A DNA stretch of 64,000 nt from [Anoxybacillus] calidus (lineage in GTDB: Bacteria; Bacillota; Bacilli; Bacillales; Anoxybacillaceae), in the NCBI RefSeq assembly GCF_013760845.1, contig NZ_JACDUU010000005.1, positions 124,001 through 188,000 of the forward strand, given 5' to 3'. The stretch's first letter is position 1. Every line of letters starts with the position of its first letter. The notes under the pieces were generated by a model. The model was not told the DNA's origin. It saw only the letters and a list, made by a program, of their open reading frames with translations, and did no database searches. A program made the translations under genes and the position numbers. Shown here piece after piece: positions 25,078-33,819 of the stretch.

Positions 25078-25905
25078 ATGCAGAAAAAAGCAGGCCCGCT
25101 ATTTTACGTGTTTTTAGTTTTCTTCGTATTTTTCGTCATGTTTCCGTTTTTATGGATTTTACTCAGTTCGGTAAAGCCGTTAAGCGAATTGTTCGGAGAA
25201 GAAGCTTTTAATTGGTTCACAAGCCATCCAACCTTGAAGTCATATGTTTCCGTGTTTGTGAACTACCCGTTTTTACGCTATTTATGGAACAGCACGGTTG
25301 TAGCGACGATTACGACTATTTATACGGTATTCGTTGCTGCATTTGCCGCATATGCGATTGCGCGTCTTGAATTTAAAGGAAAGGCACTGATTCTTGGGAT
25401 TGTTTTAGCAGTATCGATGTTTCCACAAATTGCAACGATTTCACCGATTTATATGTTTGTGAAAAAATTTGGATTAACGAATAGTTATCTAGGTTTGATT
25501 ATTCCTTATACAACGTTTGCTTTGCCGTTATCGATTTGGCTATTGGTCACGTTTTTCAGAAAAATTCCATTTGATTTAGAAGAGGCAGCAAAAATCGACG
25601 GAGCAACACCGATGCAGACGTATTTTAAAATCATTTTACCGCTTGCGGTACCAGGAGTGTTCACGACATCGATTCTCGTCTTTATTGCGGCATGGAATGA
25701 GTTTTTATTCTCGCTAACGATTAATACAGCAGAAAAATATAAAACGGTTCCAGTCGGAATTGCCATGTTTCAAGGACAATATACAATTCCATGGGGCGAA
25801 ATTTCCGCCGCGACTGTCATTGTGACCATTCCGCTTGTTATCATGGTGTTATTATTCCAACGTCGGATTGTTTCAGGGTTAACATCCGGTTCAGTGAAAG
25901 AATAA
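25078..25905 (+). CDS. Maltodextrin ABC transporter permease, MalG-like
   Basis: 275 residues with six membrane helices and a conserved ATPase-contact loop EEAAKIDGATPMQTYFKIIL. N-terminal helix LFYVFLVFFVFFVMFPFLWI is typical of MalG-type proteins. ATG 25078 follows AAGGGGTGAGATT. It forms the channel with the MalF-like subunit. The alpha-glucosidase gene begins 19 bp downstream. Confidence 0.92.
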   Translation: MQKKAGPLFYVFLVFFVFFVMFPFLWILLSSVKPLSELFGEEAFNWFTSHPTLKSYVSVFVNYPFLRYLWNSTVVATITTIYTVFVAAFAAYAIARLEFKGKALILGIVLAVSMFPQIATISPIYMFVKKFGLTNSYLGLIIPYTTFALPLSIWLLVTFFRKIPFDLEEAAKIDGATPMQTYFKIILPLAVPGVFTTSILVFIAAWNEFLFSLTINTAEKYKTVPVGIAMFQGQYTIPWGEISAATVIVTIPLVIMVLLFQRRIVSGLTSGSVKE

Positions 25906-25924
25906 ATAAAAGGGTGAATAGATT

Positions 25925-27634
25925 ATGAAATCGATTTCAAAAAATAAAAAATGGTGGAAAGAAGCGGTTGTATATCAAATTTATCCGCGCAGCTTTAAAG
26001 ATTCAAACGGTGATGGAATTGGTGATTTACGTGGCATTATTGAAAAATTAGATTATCTAAAAGAACTTGGTGTCGATGTCGTATGGTTATCACCTGTATA
26101 CAAATCACCGAATGATGATAATGGGTATGATATTAGTGATTATCAAGCGATTATGGATGAATTCGGGACGCTTGCAGATTGGGATGAGTTATTAACGGAA
26201 ATGCATGAACGAGGTATGAAGTTAGTGATGGATTTAGTCGTGAATCATACATCTGATGAGCATCCGTGGTTTATTGAATCAAGGAAATCAAAAGATAATC
26301 CGTATCGCGATTATTATATTTGGCGTCCTGGAAAGGATGGAAAAGAACCGAACAACTGGCAATCATTTTTTAGTGGTTCTGCTTGGCAGTACGATGAAAC
26401 GACAGGGGAATATTATTTACATCTTTTCTCTAAAAAGCAGCCGGATTTAAACTGGGAAAATCCGAACGTCCGTAAAGAAGTTTTTGAGATGATGACTTGG
26501 TGGCTCGACCGTGGAATTGATGGGTTCCGAATGGATGTCATCAACTTGTTATCAAAAGTAGAGGGACTGCCAGATGCACCAGTGACAAATCCGAATGATC
26601 GTTATCAATGGGGAGGCCAATATTTTGTTAATGGTCCGAAATTAATGGATTACTTGCGGGAAATGAAAGAGAAGGTATTAAGTAAGTACGATATTTTGAC
26701 CGTTGGTGAAACACCGTTTGTCAATACGGATGATGCCATTCGTTTTACCAATGAGCAAGATGGTGTTATGAGTATGTTGTTTCACTTTGAGCATATGGAT
26801 GTGGATACGAAGCCTGAAAGCCCTCTCGGAAAATGGGATATTCAACCGTGGAAATTAACAGACTTGAAAAAAATTATGAGCAAATGGCAAACGGAATTAC
26901 ATGGAAAAGGATGGAACTCTCTTTACCTTGAAAATCACGACCAGCCTCGTTCTGTTTCGCGATTTGGCGATGATCAACGTTATCGCCTTGAAAGCGCGAA
27001 AATGTTAGCAACATGGCTTCATATGATGCAAGGTACGCCATATATTTATCAAGGACAAGAAATTGGCATGACGAATGTCGCCTTTCCAACAATTGAACAA
27101 TATCGTGATGTAGAAATTCATAATTTATGGAAAGATTTAGTGGTTGAAAAAGGCTATGATCCAGAAAAGATATTAAAAGCGATTCATTATCGTGGACGTG
27201 ATAATGCGCGTACGCCGATGCAATGGGATGCAACAGAACATGCGGGATTTACGACTGGAACGCCATGGATTGAAGTCAATCCAAACTATCGTGAAATTAA
27301 CGTTGAGCAGGCTCTTAAAGATGAACATTCGATTTTTCACTACTATAAAAAATTAATTCGTTTACGTAAAGAGCATGACATTATCATTTATGGTTCGTAT
27401 GAGCTCATTTTGGAAGATGATGAGCAAATTTACGCATACATTAGAAAGTTAGAGAATGAACAATTGCTTGTCATTACAAACTTTAGTGCGGAAACACCAA
27501 CTTTTGCTTTACCGAATCACATTACGTTTGCTGAAAAACAATTGTTGATTAGCAATTATCCTGTGGATGAAAATGAAGAGATTAAAACGATTTTATTAAA
27601 ACCGTATGAAGCACGTGTGTATAAACTAAAATAA
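25925..27634 (+). CDS. GH13 alpha-glucosidase, oligo-1,6-glucosidase type
   Basis: 569 residues, cytoplasmic (no signal peptide), cleaving glucose from imported oligosaccharides. Conserved GH13 regions: DLVVNHTSDEH; GFRMDVIN with nucleophile D204; VGETPF with acid/base E262; and ENHDQPR with D339. The valine after the nucleophile is the residue associated with alpha-1,6 activity in this subfamily, so isomaltose-type substrates are likely. The first codons form a perfect cre-like palindrome (25926-25939). ATG 25925 follows AAGGGTGAATAG. Last gene of the operon. Confidence 0.93.
   Translation: MKSISKNKKWWKEAVVYQIYPRSFKDSNGDGIGDLRGIIEKLDYLKELGVDVVWLSPVYKSPNDDNGYDISDYQAIMDEFGTLADWDELLTEMHERGMKLVMDLVVNHTSDEHPWFIESRKSKDNPYRDYYIWRPGKDGKEPNNWQSFFSGSAWQYDETTGEYYLHLFSKKQPDLNWENPNVRKEVFEMMTWWLDRGIDGFRMDVINLLSKVEGLPDAPVTNPNDRYQWGGQYFVNGPKLMDYLREMKEKVLSKYDILTVGETPFVNTDDAIRFTNEQDGVMSMLFHFEHMDVDTKPESPLGKWDIQPWKLTDLKKIMSKWQTELHGKGWNSLYLENHDQPRSVSRFGDDQRYRLESAKMLATWLHMMQGTPYIYQGQEIGMTNVAFPTIEQYRDVEIHNLWKDLVVEKGYDPEKILKAIHYRGRDNARTPMQWDATEHAGFTTGTPWIEVNPNYREINVEQALKDEHSIFHYYKKLIRLRKEHDIIIYGSYELILEDDEQIYAYIRKLENEQLLVITNFSAETPTFALPNHITFAEKQLLISNYPVDENEEIKTILLKPYEARVYKLK
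25926..25939 (+). promoter_or_regulatory. Perfect cre-like palindrome overlapping the alpha-glucosidase start
   Basis: TGAAATCGATTTCA is a perfect 14-bp palindrome matching the cre consensus. It begins at the second base of the ATG, so it would act as a roadblock inside the gene. Confidence 0.6.
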
Positions 27635-27637
27635 GAG

Positions 27638-27662
27638 AGCAGCCGTTAAAGGCTGCTTTTTG
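27638..27662 (+). terminator. Terminator of the maltodextrin operon
   Basis: AGCAGCC / GGCTGCT stem followed by TTTTTG, 4 bp after the alpha-glucosidase stop. Confidence 0.85.
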
Positions 27663-27664
27663 TT

Positions 27665-27796
27665 TTAGTATGTCACTTTTAAGCAATTATGACATGTATT
27701 TCCATAGCATTCGTGTTGTTCTTCTATCTCTTTTCCACATTCTGTGCATTTTTTCGGTGGAAGGTTTTTGAAAAATTCTGAACTTTTAACTAGCAT
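27665..27796 (-). CDS. yhfH: YhfH-family zinc-binding small protein
   Basis: A 43-residue gene found by reading the gap before yhfI. ATG 27796 follows TTGGAGGCGATAAAA. The peptide begins MLVKSSEFFKNLPPKKCTEC, with a four-cysteine arrangement CTEC ... CHNC plus an extra Cys at residue 30 (ECYG). This is the pattern of the YhfH family, which lies directly before yhfI in B. subtilis. Probably binds zinc; function unknown. The last T-run of the alpha-glucosidase terminator touches its stop. Confidence 0.85.
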   Translation of the reverse strand: MLVKSSEFFKNLPPKKCTECGKEIEEQHECYGNTCHNCLKVTY

Positions 27797-27957
27797 TTTT
27801 ATCGCCTCCAAATAATTTGTTAGCTATATTGTATTATAACAGATTTGGTTGTGTCAATCTCTGTTTTGTAACAAGTTTATAAAATAATGCAAATGTTTAC
27901 GAAATCGTTTATAGTGAAAAGCTGAAGAGGAAAATTTTTAAGAGGGAAGGGATAGAT

Positions 27958-28692
27958 ATGAAAGTAACGGTTGTCGGTTTTTGGGGAGGATTTCCTGCTG
28001 CGTGTGAGGCAACATCAGGTTATTTGTTTCAGCACGATGGATTTCATTTGTTAGTTGATTGCGGCAGCGGTGTGCTGTCCCAATTACAAAATTACATATC
28101 AGTTGAAGAGCTTGATGCAGTCATTATTTCGCATTATCATCATGACCATGTTGCTGATATTGGTCCATTACAATATGCACGCTTAATTAAAAAAAATCTT
28201 GGTGCTTCGTTAGAAGAATTGCCGATTTACGGGCATTCATTGGATCGGGACGCTTTTGCTCGTCTTGCCCATAAAGATATTACAAAAAACATTGCTTACA
28301 ACCCAGAAGAAACATTGCAAATTGGGCCATTTGCGATTCAATTTATGAAAACGCAACATCCGGCCATTTGCTATGCGATGCGAATCACTGCAGGAGATGC
28401 TACTGTTGTTTATACAGCTGATTCCAGCTATTTGCCGGAGTTTGTACCATTTGCGCAAAATGCCGACTTGCTCATTTGTGAGAGCAATTTTTATGCAGGA
28501 CAAAACGCAACACCGGCTGGGCATATGACAAGTGAAGAGGCAGCAACCATTGCCCGCGATGCCAATGTCGGTGAACTTCTACTTACACATCTGCCTCATT
28601 TTGGAGAGTTAGACAATCTAGTGAAAGAAGCAAAAGCGATTTTCAATGGACCAGTCCATTTAGCAAAATCGGGGCTTGTATGGGAGAAATAG
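27958..28692 (+). CDS. yhfI: Metallo-beta-lactamase-fold hydrolase YhfI
   Basis: 244 residues. Metal site SHYHHDHVADIGPLQYARL (about residues 58-76) with further ligands in YTADSSYLPE (about 152) and LLTHLPHFGE (C-terminal). Related to RNase Z-like and phosphodiesterase members of the superfamily; substrate unknown. ATG 27958 follows AGAGGGAAGGGATAG. lplJ starts 13 bp after the stop, so the two are co-transcribed, as in B. subtilis. Confidence 0.9.
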   Translation: MKVTVVGFWGGFPAACEATSGYLFQHDGFHLLVDCGSGVLSQLQNYISVEELDAVIISHYHHDHVADIGPLQYARLIKKNLGASLEELPIYGHSLDRDAFARLAHKDITKNIAYNPEETLQIGPFAIQFMKTQHPAICYAMRITAGDATVVYTADSSYLPEFVPFAQNADLLICESNFYAGQNATPAGHMTSEEAATIARDANVGELLLTHLPHFGELDNLVKEAKAIFNGPVHLAKSGLVWEK

Positions 28693-28704
28693 AGGGGGAA
28701 TATT

Positions 28705-29694
28705 ATGCTTTTTATTGATAACGAAGGAATTACTGACCCGCGCGTGAATTTGGCGATTGAAGAGTACGCGCTGAAAAACCTCGATATAAATGAAACGTAT
28801 TTATTGTTTTATATTAACGAACCGTCCATTATTATCGGGAAAAACCAAAATACGATTGAAGAAATAAACACGAAATACGTTGAAGAAAACGGTATTCATG
28901 TTGTGCGCCGCTTATCAGGAGGCGGTGCGGTCTATCACGATTTAGGCAACTTAAATTTTAGCTTTATTACGAAAGATGACGGTGAAAGTTTTCATAACTT
29001 CAAAAAATTCACAGAGCCTGTGATTCAGGCGTTGCGTAAGCTTGGCGTCAACGCTGAGTTGAGCGGACGGAACGACATTTTAGTAGAAGGCCGGAAAATT
29101 TCCGGCAATGCGCAATTTTCCACTAAAGGAAGAATGTTTAGCCACGGCACGCTTCTTTTTAATTCGGAGATTGATGCGGTCGTTTCTGCGTTAAATGTAA
29201 AAAAGGACAAAATAGAATCGAAAGGAATTAAATCCATTCGCAGCCGTGTCGCGAACATCAGCGAATTTTTAACAGAACCGATGACGATTCATGAATTTAA
29301 GCAAATATTGCTTCGTTATATTTTTAATACGGACGGAGAGATTCCGACATATAAACTGACTGAAGCGGATTGGAAAGAGATTTACCGTATTTCTGAAGAG
29401 CGTTATAAAAACTGGGATTGGAATTACGGGAAATCGCCAAAATTTAATTTACAGCATACTCATCGTTTTCCGGTAGGACAAATCGATATCCGTCTTGAAG
29501 TCAACAAAGGAATGATTGAGAACTGTAAGATATATGGAGACTTTTTCGGAGTCGGTGATGTGAGCGATATTGAAAAATTATTAACTGGTGTACGATACAG
29601 TAAGCAAGAAATTGAGGAAGCGTTAAAGGGAATCAATGTTCAAATGTATTTTGGAAATATCACAAAGGAAGAGTTTATTGATTTAGTTTACTAG
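28705..29694 (+). CDS. lplJ: Lipoate-protein ligase LplJ
   Basis: Attaches free lipoate to E2 and GcvH domains via lipoyl-AMP in the cytosol. 329 residues, full length. The catalytic fold shows INEPSIIIGKNQNT, VVRRLSGGGAVYHDLGNLNF (lipoate loop), GRNDILVEGRKISGNAQF (with the conserved lysine of GxKISG) and RSRVANISEF. A C-terminal accessory domain follows from about residue 250. ATG 28705 follows AGAGGGGGAATATT. Repeat copy E starts 1 bp after the stop. Confidence 0.95.
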   Translation: MLFIDNEGITDPRVNLAIEEYALKNLDINETYLLFYINEPSIIIGKNQNTIEEINTKYVEENGIHVVRRLSGGGAVYHDLGNLNFSFITKDDGESFHNFKKFTEPVIQALRKLGVNAELSGRNDILVEGRKISGNAQFSTKGRMFSHGTLLFNSEIDAVVSALNVKKDKIESKGIKSIRSRVANISEFLTEPMTIHEFKQILLRYIFNTDGEIPTYKLTEADWKEIYRISEERYKNWDWNYGKSPKFNLQHTHRFPVGQIDIRLEVNKGMIENCKIYGDFFGVGDVSDIEKLLTGVRYSKQEIEEALKGINVQMYFGNITKEEFIDLVY

Positions 29695-29804
29695 AAGAGG
29701 CTGACCCAAAAGCAAGTGTCAGACCCCACAACCATAATATATAGGACATAACACTATATATTGTGGGTTGCGCAGGAGGTCAGACACTTATGGGCCAGTC
29801 TCTT
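29695..29804. repeat. Palindromic interspersed repeat, copy E
   Basis: AGAGGCTGACCCAAAAGCAA, GTGTCAGACCCCACAACC, ATATATAGGACATAACACTA, TATATTGTGGGTTGCG, AGGAGGTCAGACACTTATGG, GCCAGTCTC. A near-ideal copy, directly after the lplJ stop. Confidence 0.92.
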
Positions 29805-29813
29805 ATTTCTTTC

Positions 29814-29842
29814 TTGCCCATTTTTTGCTGTTTACATATAAT
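29814..29842 (+). promoter_or_regulatory. Candidate promoter of lcfB
   Basis: TTGCCC, 17 bp, TATAAT, 69 bp before the lcfB start codon and upstream of the FadR-type operator. Confidence 0.5.
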
Positions 29843-29869
29843 ATAGTTAGAATTTTTTAAATTTTTAAA

Positions 29870-29887
29870 TGAATGATTATTCATTCA
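29870..29887 (+). promoter_or_regulatory. FadR (YsiA)-type operator of lcfB
   Basis: TGAATGATTATTCATTCA, an 18-bp palindrome that matches the Bacillus FadR consensus TGAATGAMTANTCATTCA except at the M position. B. subtilis lcfB is a known FadR target, so repression relieved by long-chain acyl-CoA is expected. Confidence 0.85.
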
Positions 29888-29910
29888 TTACACAAGGGGA
29901 GGGAGTGTAA

Positions 29911-31455
29911 GTGAATTTATCATCACGGTTAACGGAAATCGCAACTAAACACCCAACGAAAGAAGCATATATTTTTCAAGGTACGTCTTGTACATATGCC
30001 GAGTTAGATGCATCGATATCAAAATTTGCCAGCGGTCTAAGCCAAATGGGAGTGAACAAAGGGGATCATGTTGCATTATTATTAGGAAATTCCCCGTATT
30101 TTGTCATTGGACTGTACGGGGCGTTGCGCGCAGGAGCAACGGTAATACCAATCAATCCAATTTATACGGCAGATGAAATCAGTTATATTTTAAACAATGG
30201 AGATGTGAAAACAGTCATTACCCTTGATTTGCTTATTCCATTATTAGAGAAAATGGAAGAGCGTCTGCCGCAAGTCGAGCACATGATTATTTGTGAAACA
30301 CCGCAAGGAAAAGAACAAGGAATCGCTTTGCTGGGAAAAATGAAATCGTTTGCAACTGTTATTGCTGAAGGAACCGTCACATATCAAGGACCGGATTTGG
30401 CGGATGATGACACAGCGGTGATTCTTTATACGTCAGGAACAACGGGAAAACCAAAAGGAGCGATGCTTACGCATAAAAACCTTTACAGCAATGCACAGGA
30501 CAGCGCCAATTATTTGAAAATTAGTGATGACGACCGGGTTATTGCGACATTGCCGATGTTCCATGTCTTTTGTTTAACGGTTGCTTTAAATGCTCCGTTA
30601 ATGAACGGGGGAACAGTCATTATTGTTCCCAAATTTAGCCCTGCAGAAATTTTTAAAGTTGCCAAAGAATGTAAAGCGACAGTATTTGCCGGCGTACCGA
30701 CGATGTACAACTTCCTATTGCAATACCCTGAAGGAAATCCAGAAGATTTGCAAACACTGCGGCTTTGTATTTCTGGAGGGGCTTCCATGCCTGTTGCTTT
30801 ATTGAAAAACTTTGAAAAAAAATTTAAGGTTATCATTTCTGAGGGATATGGGTTGTCCGAGGCTTCCCCGGTTACATGCTTTAACCCGTTGGATCGTCCG
30901 CGTAAACCAGGTTCTATCGGGACAAATATTATTAATGTTGAGAATAAAGTGGTGAATGAATTTGGCGAAGAAGTGCCGGTTGGAGAAGTGGGAGAGCTGA
31001 TTGTCCGCGGACCAAATGTCATGAAAGGATATTATAAAATGCCGGAGGAAACAGCTGCTGCGATTCGTGATGGCTGGCTTTATACAGGTGATTTGGCAAA
31101 AATGGACGAGGAAGGATATTTTTACATTGTCGACCGGAAAAAAGACATGATTATTGTTGGCGGCTATAATGTGTATCCACGTGAAGTGGAAGAAGTACTT
31201 TACAATCATCCTGATGTCGTCGAGGTTGCGGTTGTCGGCGTTCCTGATCCGAATTTTGGTGAAGCGGTAAAATGTTTTGTTGTTTCGAAAAATGCCCACT
31301 TAACAGAAGAAGATTTAATTGCTTATTGCCGTGAACATTTAGCGAAGTATAAAGTGCCAAGTTCAATTGTGTTTTTAGAGGAATTGCCCAAAAATACGAC
31401 AGGGAAAATTTTGCGGCGTGCATTAAAAGAACAATTAACTTCAACAAAAGCATAA
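29911..31455 (+). CDS. lcfB: Long-chain fatty-acid-CoA ligase LcfB
   Basis: 514 residues. Activates fatty acids to acyl-CoA for beta-oxidation. ANL-superfamily motifs are complete: [17 protein letters not shown] (A3), [10 protein letters not shown] (A5), [16 protein letters not shown] (A7), [20 protein letters not shown] (A8) and the C-terminal catalytic lysine in [12 protein letters not shown] (A10). GTG 29911 lies after GGGGAGGGAGTG. Control by a FadR-type operator is visible 24 bp upstream. Confidence 0.93.
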   Translation: MNLSSRLTEIATKHPTKEAYIFQGTSCTYAELDASISKFASGLSQMGVNKGDHVALLLGNSPYFVIGLYGALRAGATVIPINPIYTADEISYILNNGDVKTVITLDLLIPLLEKMEERLPQVEHMIICETPQGKEQGIALLGKMKSFATVIAEGTVTYQGPDLADDDTAVILYTSGTTGKPKGAMLTHKNLYSNAQDSANYLKISDDDRVIATLPMFHVFCLTVALNAPLMNGGTVIIVPKFSPAEIFKVAKECKATVFAGVPTMYNFLLQYPEGNPEDLQTLRLCISGGASMPVALLKNFEKKFKVIISEGYGLSEASPVTCFNPLDRPRKPGSIGTNIINVENKVVNEFGEEVPVGEVGELIVRGPNVMKGYYKMPEETAAAIRDGWLYTGDLAKMDEEGYFYIVDRKKDMIIVGGYNVYPREVEEVLYNHPDVVEVAVVGVPDPNFGEAVKCFVVSKNAHLTEEDLIAYCREHLAKYKVPSSIVFLEELPKNTTGKILRRALKEQLTSTKA

Positions 31456-31471
31456 GAAACGGTTTTATAAT

Positions 31472-31539
31472 GGTCTGATTTCCTCAAGCTATCGCATTAT
31501 ATTGCCCATCTATATGGCAGTTGAGGAGTCAGGCCTTTT
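31472..31539 (+). terminator. Terminator of lcfB
   Basis: Arms GGTCTGATTTCCTCAA and TTGAGGAGTCAGGCC pair over about 15 bp with one bulge, a 36-nt loop and then TTTT. The GTCTGA / GTCAGG pattern recalls the palindromic repeat but the rest does not match. Confidence 0.8.
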
Positions 31540-31582
31540 GTTATGGTGCTACTTTTTATTTCGTGAAATATTCAGAATATAC

Positions 31583-31611
31583 TTGAAACAAAAATAGCGT
31601 CTCTGTATAAT
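31583..31611 (+). promoter_or_regulatory. Promoter of the TrpXYZ-type ABC operon
   Basis: TTGAAA, 17 bp, TATAAT, about 59 bp before the first start codon. Confidence 0.75.
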
Positions 31612-31669
31612 TTAACACATAAAAGCGAAGAAGTATAAAAGTGATAAAGTTGTTAAGGGGGAAGAGGAG

Positions 31670-32671
31670 ATGAAGAAGAAAGTTAGGAAACTTGCTTTTA
31701 TGTTAACGGCTAGCTTGCTTTTGCTAGGCGGATGTGGAGCAAGTGAAACAAGCAAAAAGGAAGAGACCGGCTCAGATAAGAAAGAAAAAACTTATAAAAT
31801 CGGAGTTACACAAATTGTCGAACATCCTTCATTGGATGCTGCTTTTGAAGGATTTAAGAAAGCGTTGAAAGATAAAGGGTTGTCTGTTACATATGATGTG
31901 CAAATTGCTCAGGGGGATATGAACAATAACCAGACGATTGCCAATAATTTTGTTTCAGATCAAGTTGATTTAATTTTTGCAAACTCTACTCCGAGTGCTT
32001 TAGGAGCGTTAAATGCGACAAAAGATATTCCAATCGTATTTACGTCTGTGACAGATCCTGTTGGTGCTCAGCTCGTTAAATCGATGGAAGAACCTGGAGG
32101 AAATGTAACCGGTACGACAGATACACATCCAGAAGCCATCCCAAAAACGGTTGAGTTTATTGATAAATATATTGAAGGAAACCGTGTTGGAATGATTTAT
32201 AACTCAGGAGAGCAAAACTCTGTTGCTCAAATCGATATTGTAAAAAAAGCGATGAAAGGAACAGATTTAGAAATTGTTCCTGTATCCGTATCAACATCGG
32301 CAGAAGTAAAACAAGCAGCAGAATCAATGGTCGGTAAGGTGGATTGTATATATATTATCACGGATAATACTGTTGTTTCTGCCTTGGAGTCGGTGATTAA
32401 AGTAGCAAGTGATGAAGATATCCCACTGTTTGTTGGGGAACTTGATTCTGTAAAACGGGGCGGGTTTGCCGCATACGGATTCGACTATTACGATATCGGT
32501 TATGAAGCTGGGGAAATGGCATCGGAAATTTTAGAAGAAAAGAAAAAGCCTTCTGATTTACCTGTTCAATATCCACAAAAACTCAAGTTGCAAATAAATA
32601 AGAAAGCCGCCGAGGAAATGGGCATAGAAATCAATCAAGAGTGGGAGACGATGGCGGAGTACATCGAATAA
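31670..32671 (+). CDS. ABC transporter substrate-binding lipoprotein, TrpX type
   Basis: 333 residues. Lipoprotein signal with lipobox LGGC near residue 23, then an acidic linker and a two-lobed binding fold (KIGVTQIVEHPSLDAAFEGF, ANSTPSALGALNATKDIPIV, FTSVTDPVGAQLV). This family (COG2984) includes streptococcal TrpX for tryptophan or aromatic acids, but other members have unknown substrates, so the ligand is open. ATG 31670 follows GGGGGAAGAGGAG. Repeat copy F separates it from its permease. Confidence 0.88.
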   Translation: MKKKVRKLAFMLTASLLLLGGCGASETSKKEETGSDKKEKTYKIGVTQIVEHPSLDAAFEGFKKALKDKGLSVTYDVQIAQGDMNNNQTIANNFVSDQVDLIFANSTPSALGALNATKDIPIVFTSVTDPVGAQLVKSMEEPGGNVTGTTDTHPEAIPKTVEFIDKYIEGNRVGMIYNSGEQNSVAQIDIVKKAMKGTDLEIVPVSVSTSAEVKQAAESMVGKVDCIYIITDNTVVSALESVIKVASDEDIPLFVGELDSVKRGGFAAYGFDYYDIGYEAGEMASEILEEKKKPSDLPVQYPQKLKLQINKKAAEEMGIEINQEWETMAEYIE

Positions 32672-32684
32672 TATGATAACAATT

Positions 32685-32785
32685 CGGGGCTGGCCCAAAA
32701 AGCAAAGTGTCAGACCCTACACCACCATATATAAGACATAACATGATATATGGTGGCGAGATCAGACACTTATGGCGCAGCTCCA
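32685..32785. repeat. Palindromic interspersed repeat, copy F (inside an operon)
   Basis: GGGGCTGGCCCAAAAAGCAA, GTGTCAGACCCTACACCACC, ATATATAAGACATAACATGA, TATATGGTGGCGAGATCAGA, CACTTATGGCGCAGCTCC. It lies between the binding-protein gene and the permease gene rather than at an operon end. The T-run at its right end is poor. Confidence 0.9.
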
Positions 32786-32811
32786 TTACTTTTCAAAAGG
32801 ATGGGAGAAAT

Positions 32812-33819
32812 ATGTTTACAGCGATTTTTGCTTCGGTTGAAGCAGGATTCATTTACGCGATTATGGCTCTAGGCGTTTATTTATCTTTTCGAATTTTAGA
32901 TTTTCCTGATTTAACAGTTGATGGCAGTTTTGTTACAGGAGCAGCGGTTGCGGCTGTTTTAATTATTAACGGTACAAATCCGTTTATCGCTTCTTTTGTT
33001 GCTTTGCTTGCTGGTTTTGTCGCAGGGTGTATCACTGGATTATTGCATACGAAAGGTAAAATTAATCCGCTTTTATCAGGCATTTTAATGATGATTGCGC
33101 TTTATTCTATTAATCTGCGAATTATGGGAAAATCGAATGTGCCGTTGTTGCAAGAAGAGAGCGTGATCACCATCTTAACGGATTGGTGGCAAAAAATCGG
33201 CATTGATGAAATGATAGAAAATGCACTGATATCTATGAAATTGGTAGACTTTGTGCCCAAAACATGGGCGATTGTTGTGTTAATGGCGCTCCTAGTTATT
33301 ATTATAAAAATCTTGATTGACCAATTCTTAAAAACGGAAATCGGCTTAGCATTACGTGCTACAGGCGATAATAAGAGAATGATTACCAGTTTCTCAGCCA
33401 ATACGGATGTATTGACGATTTTCGGTTTGGGCTTATCAAACGCGCTTGTTGCTTTTTCCGGCGCATTGGTCGCACAATATGGCGGCTTTAGCGATGTCGG
33501 TATGGGAATCGGGATGATTATTATTGGCTTAGCTTCGGTGATTATTGGTGAAGCGTTATTTGGAGCAAATTCTATTGCAAGAGCAACGTTAGCTGTCATT
33601 GGTGGAGCAATTGTTTACCGCATCGTGGTCACCTTAGCATTAAGAGTGCAATTTCTTGAAACAGGTGATGTAAAACTTATCACTGCGTTCATTGTCATTG
33701 CAGCACTTATTCTCCCACAATTTATAGCTTCACAAAATGAAAAACGACGTAAAAAGTTAAAAAGCCAAAGGAGAGGTGAACACGTTGCTACAGCTCAAAC
33801 AGATTACAAAAGTATTTAA
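32812..33819 (+). CDS. ABC transporter permease, TrpY type
   Basis: 335 residues with eight to nine membrane helices and the family signature VYLSFRILDFPDLTVDGSF near residues 21-39. Similar to permeases of branched-chain amino-acid and TrpXYZ-like systems (COG4120). ATG 32812 (MFTAIFASVEAGF) follows AAAAGGATGGGAG; the open frame extends 105 bp upstream through repeat copy F, but that part is not coding. The ATPase gene overlaps its end. Confidence 0.9.
   Translation: MFTAIFASVEAGFIYAIMALGVYLSFRILDFPDLTVDGSFVTGAAVAAVLIINGTNPFIASFVALLAGFVAGCITGLLHTKGKINPLLSGILMMIALYSINLRIMGKSNVPLLQEESVITILTDWWQKIGIDEMIENALISMKLVDFVPKTWAIVVLMALLVIIIKILIDQFLKTEIGLALRATGDNKRMITSFSANTDVLTIFGLGLSNALVAFSGALVAQYGGFSDVGMGIGMIIIGLASVIIGEALFGANSIARATLAVIGGAIVYRIVVTLALRVQFLETGDVKLITAFIVIAALILPQFIASQNEKRRKKLKSQRRGEHVATAQTDYKSI

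Noticed and set aside
27885-27910. cre site before yhfI (ACGAAATCGTTTATA)
   Set aside because: Differs from the consensus at two fixed end positions, so it is weaker than the three sites in the maltodextrin operon.
32707-32811. N-terminal extension of the TrpY-type permease
   Set aside because: The added residues are translated from repeat copy F and the true start at 32812 has a good ribosome site.
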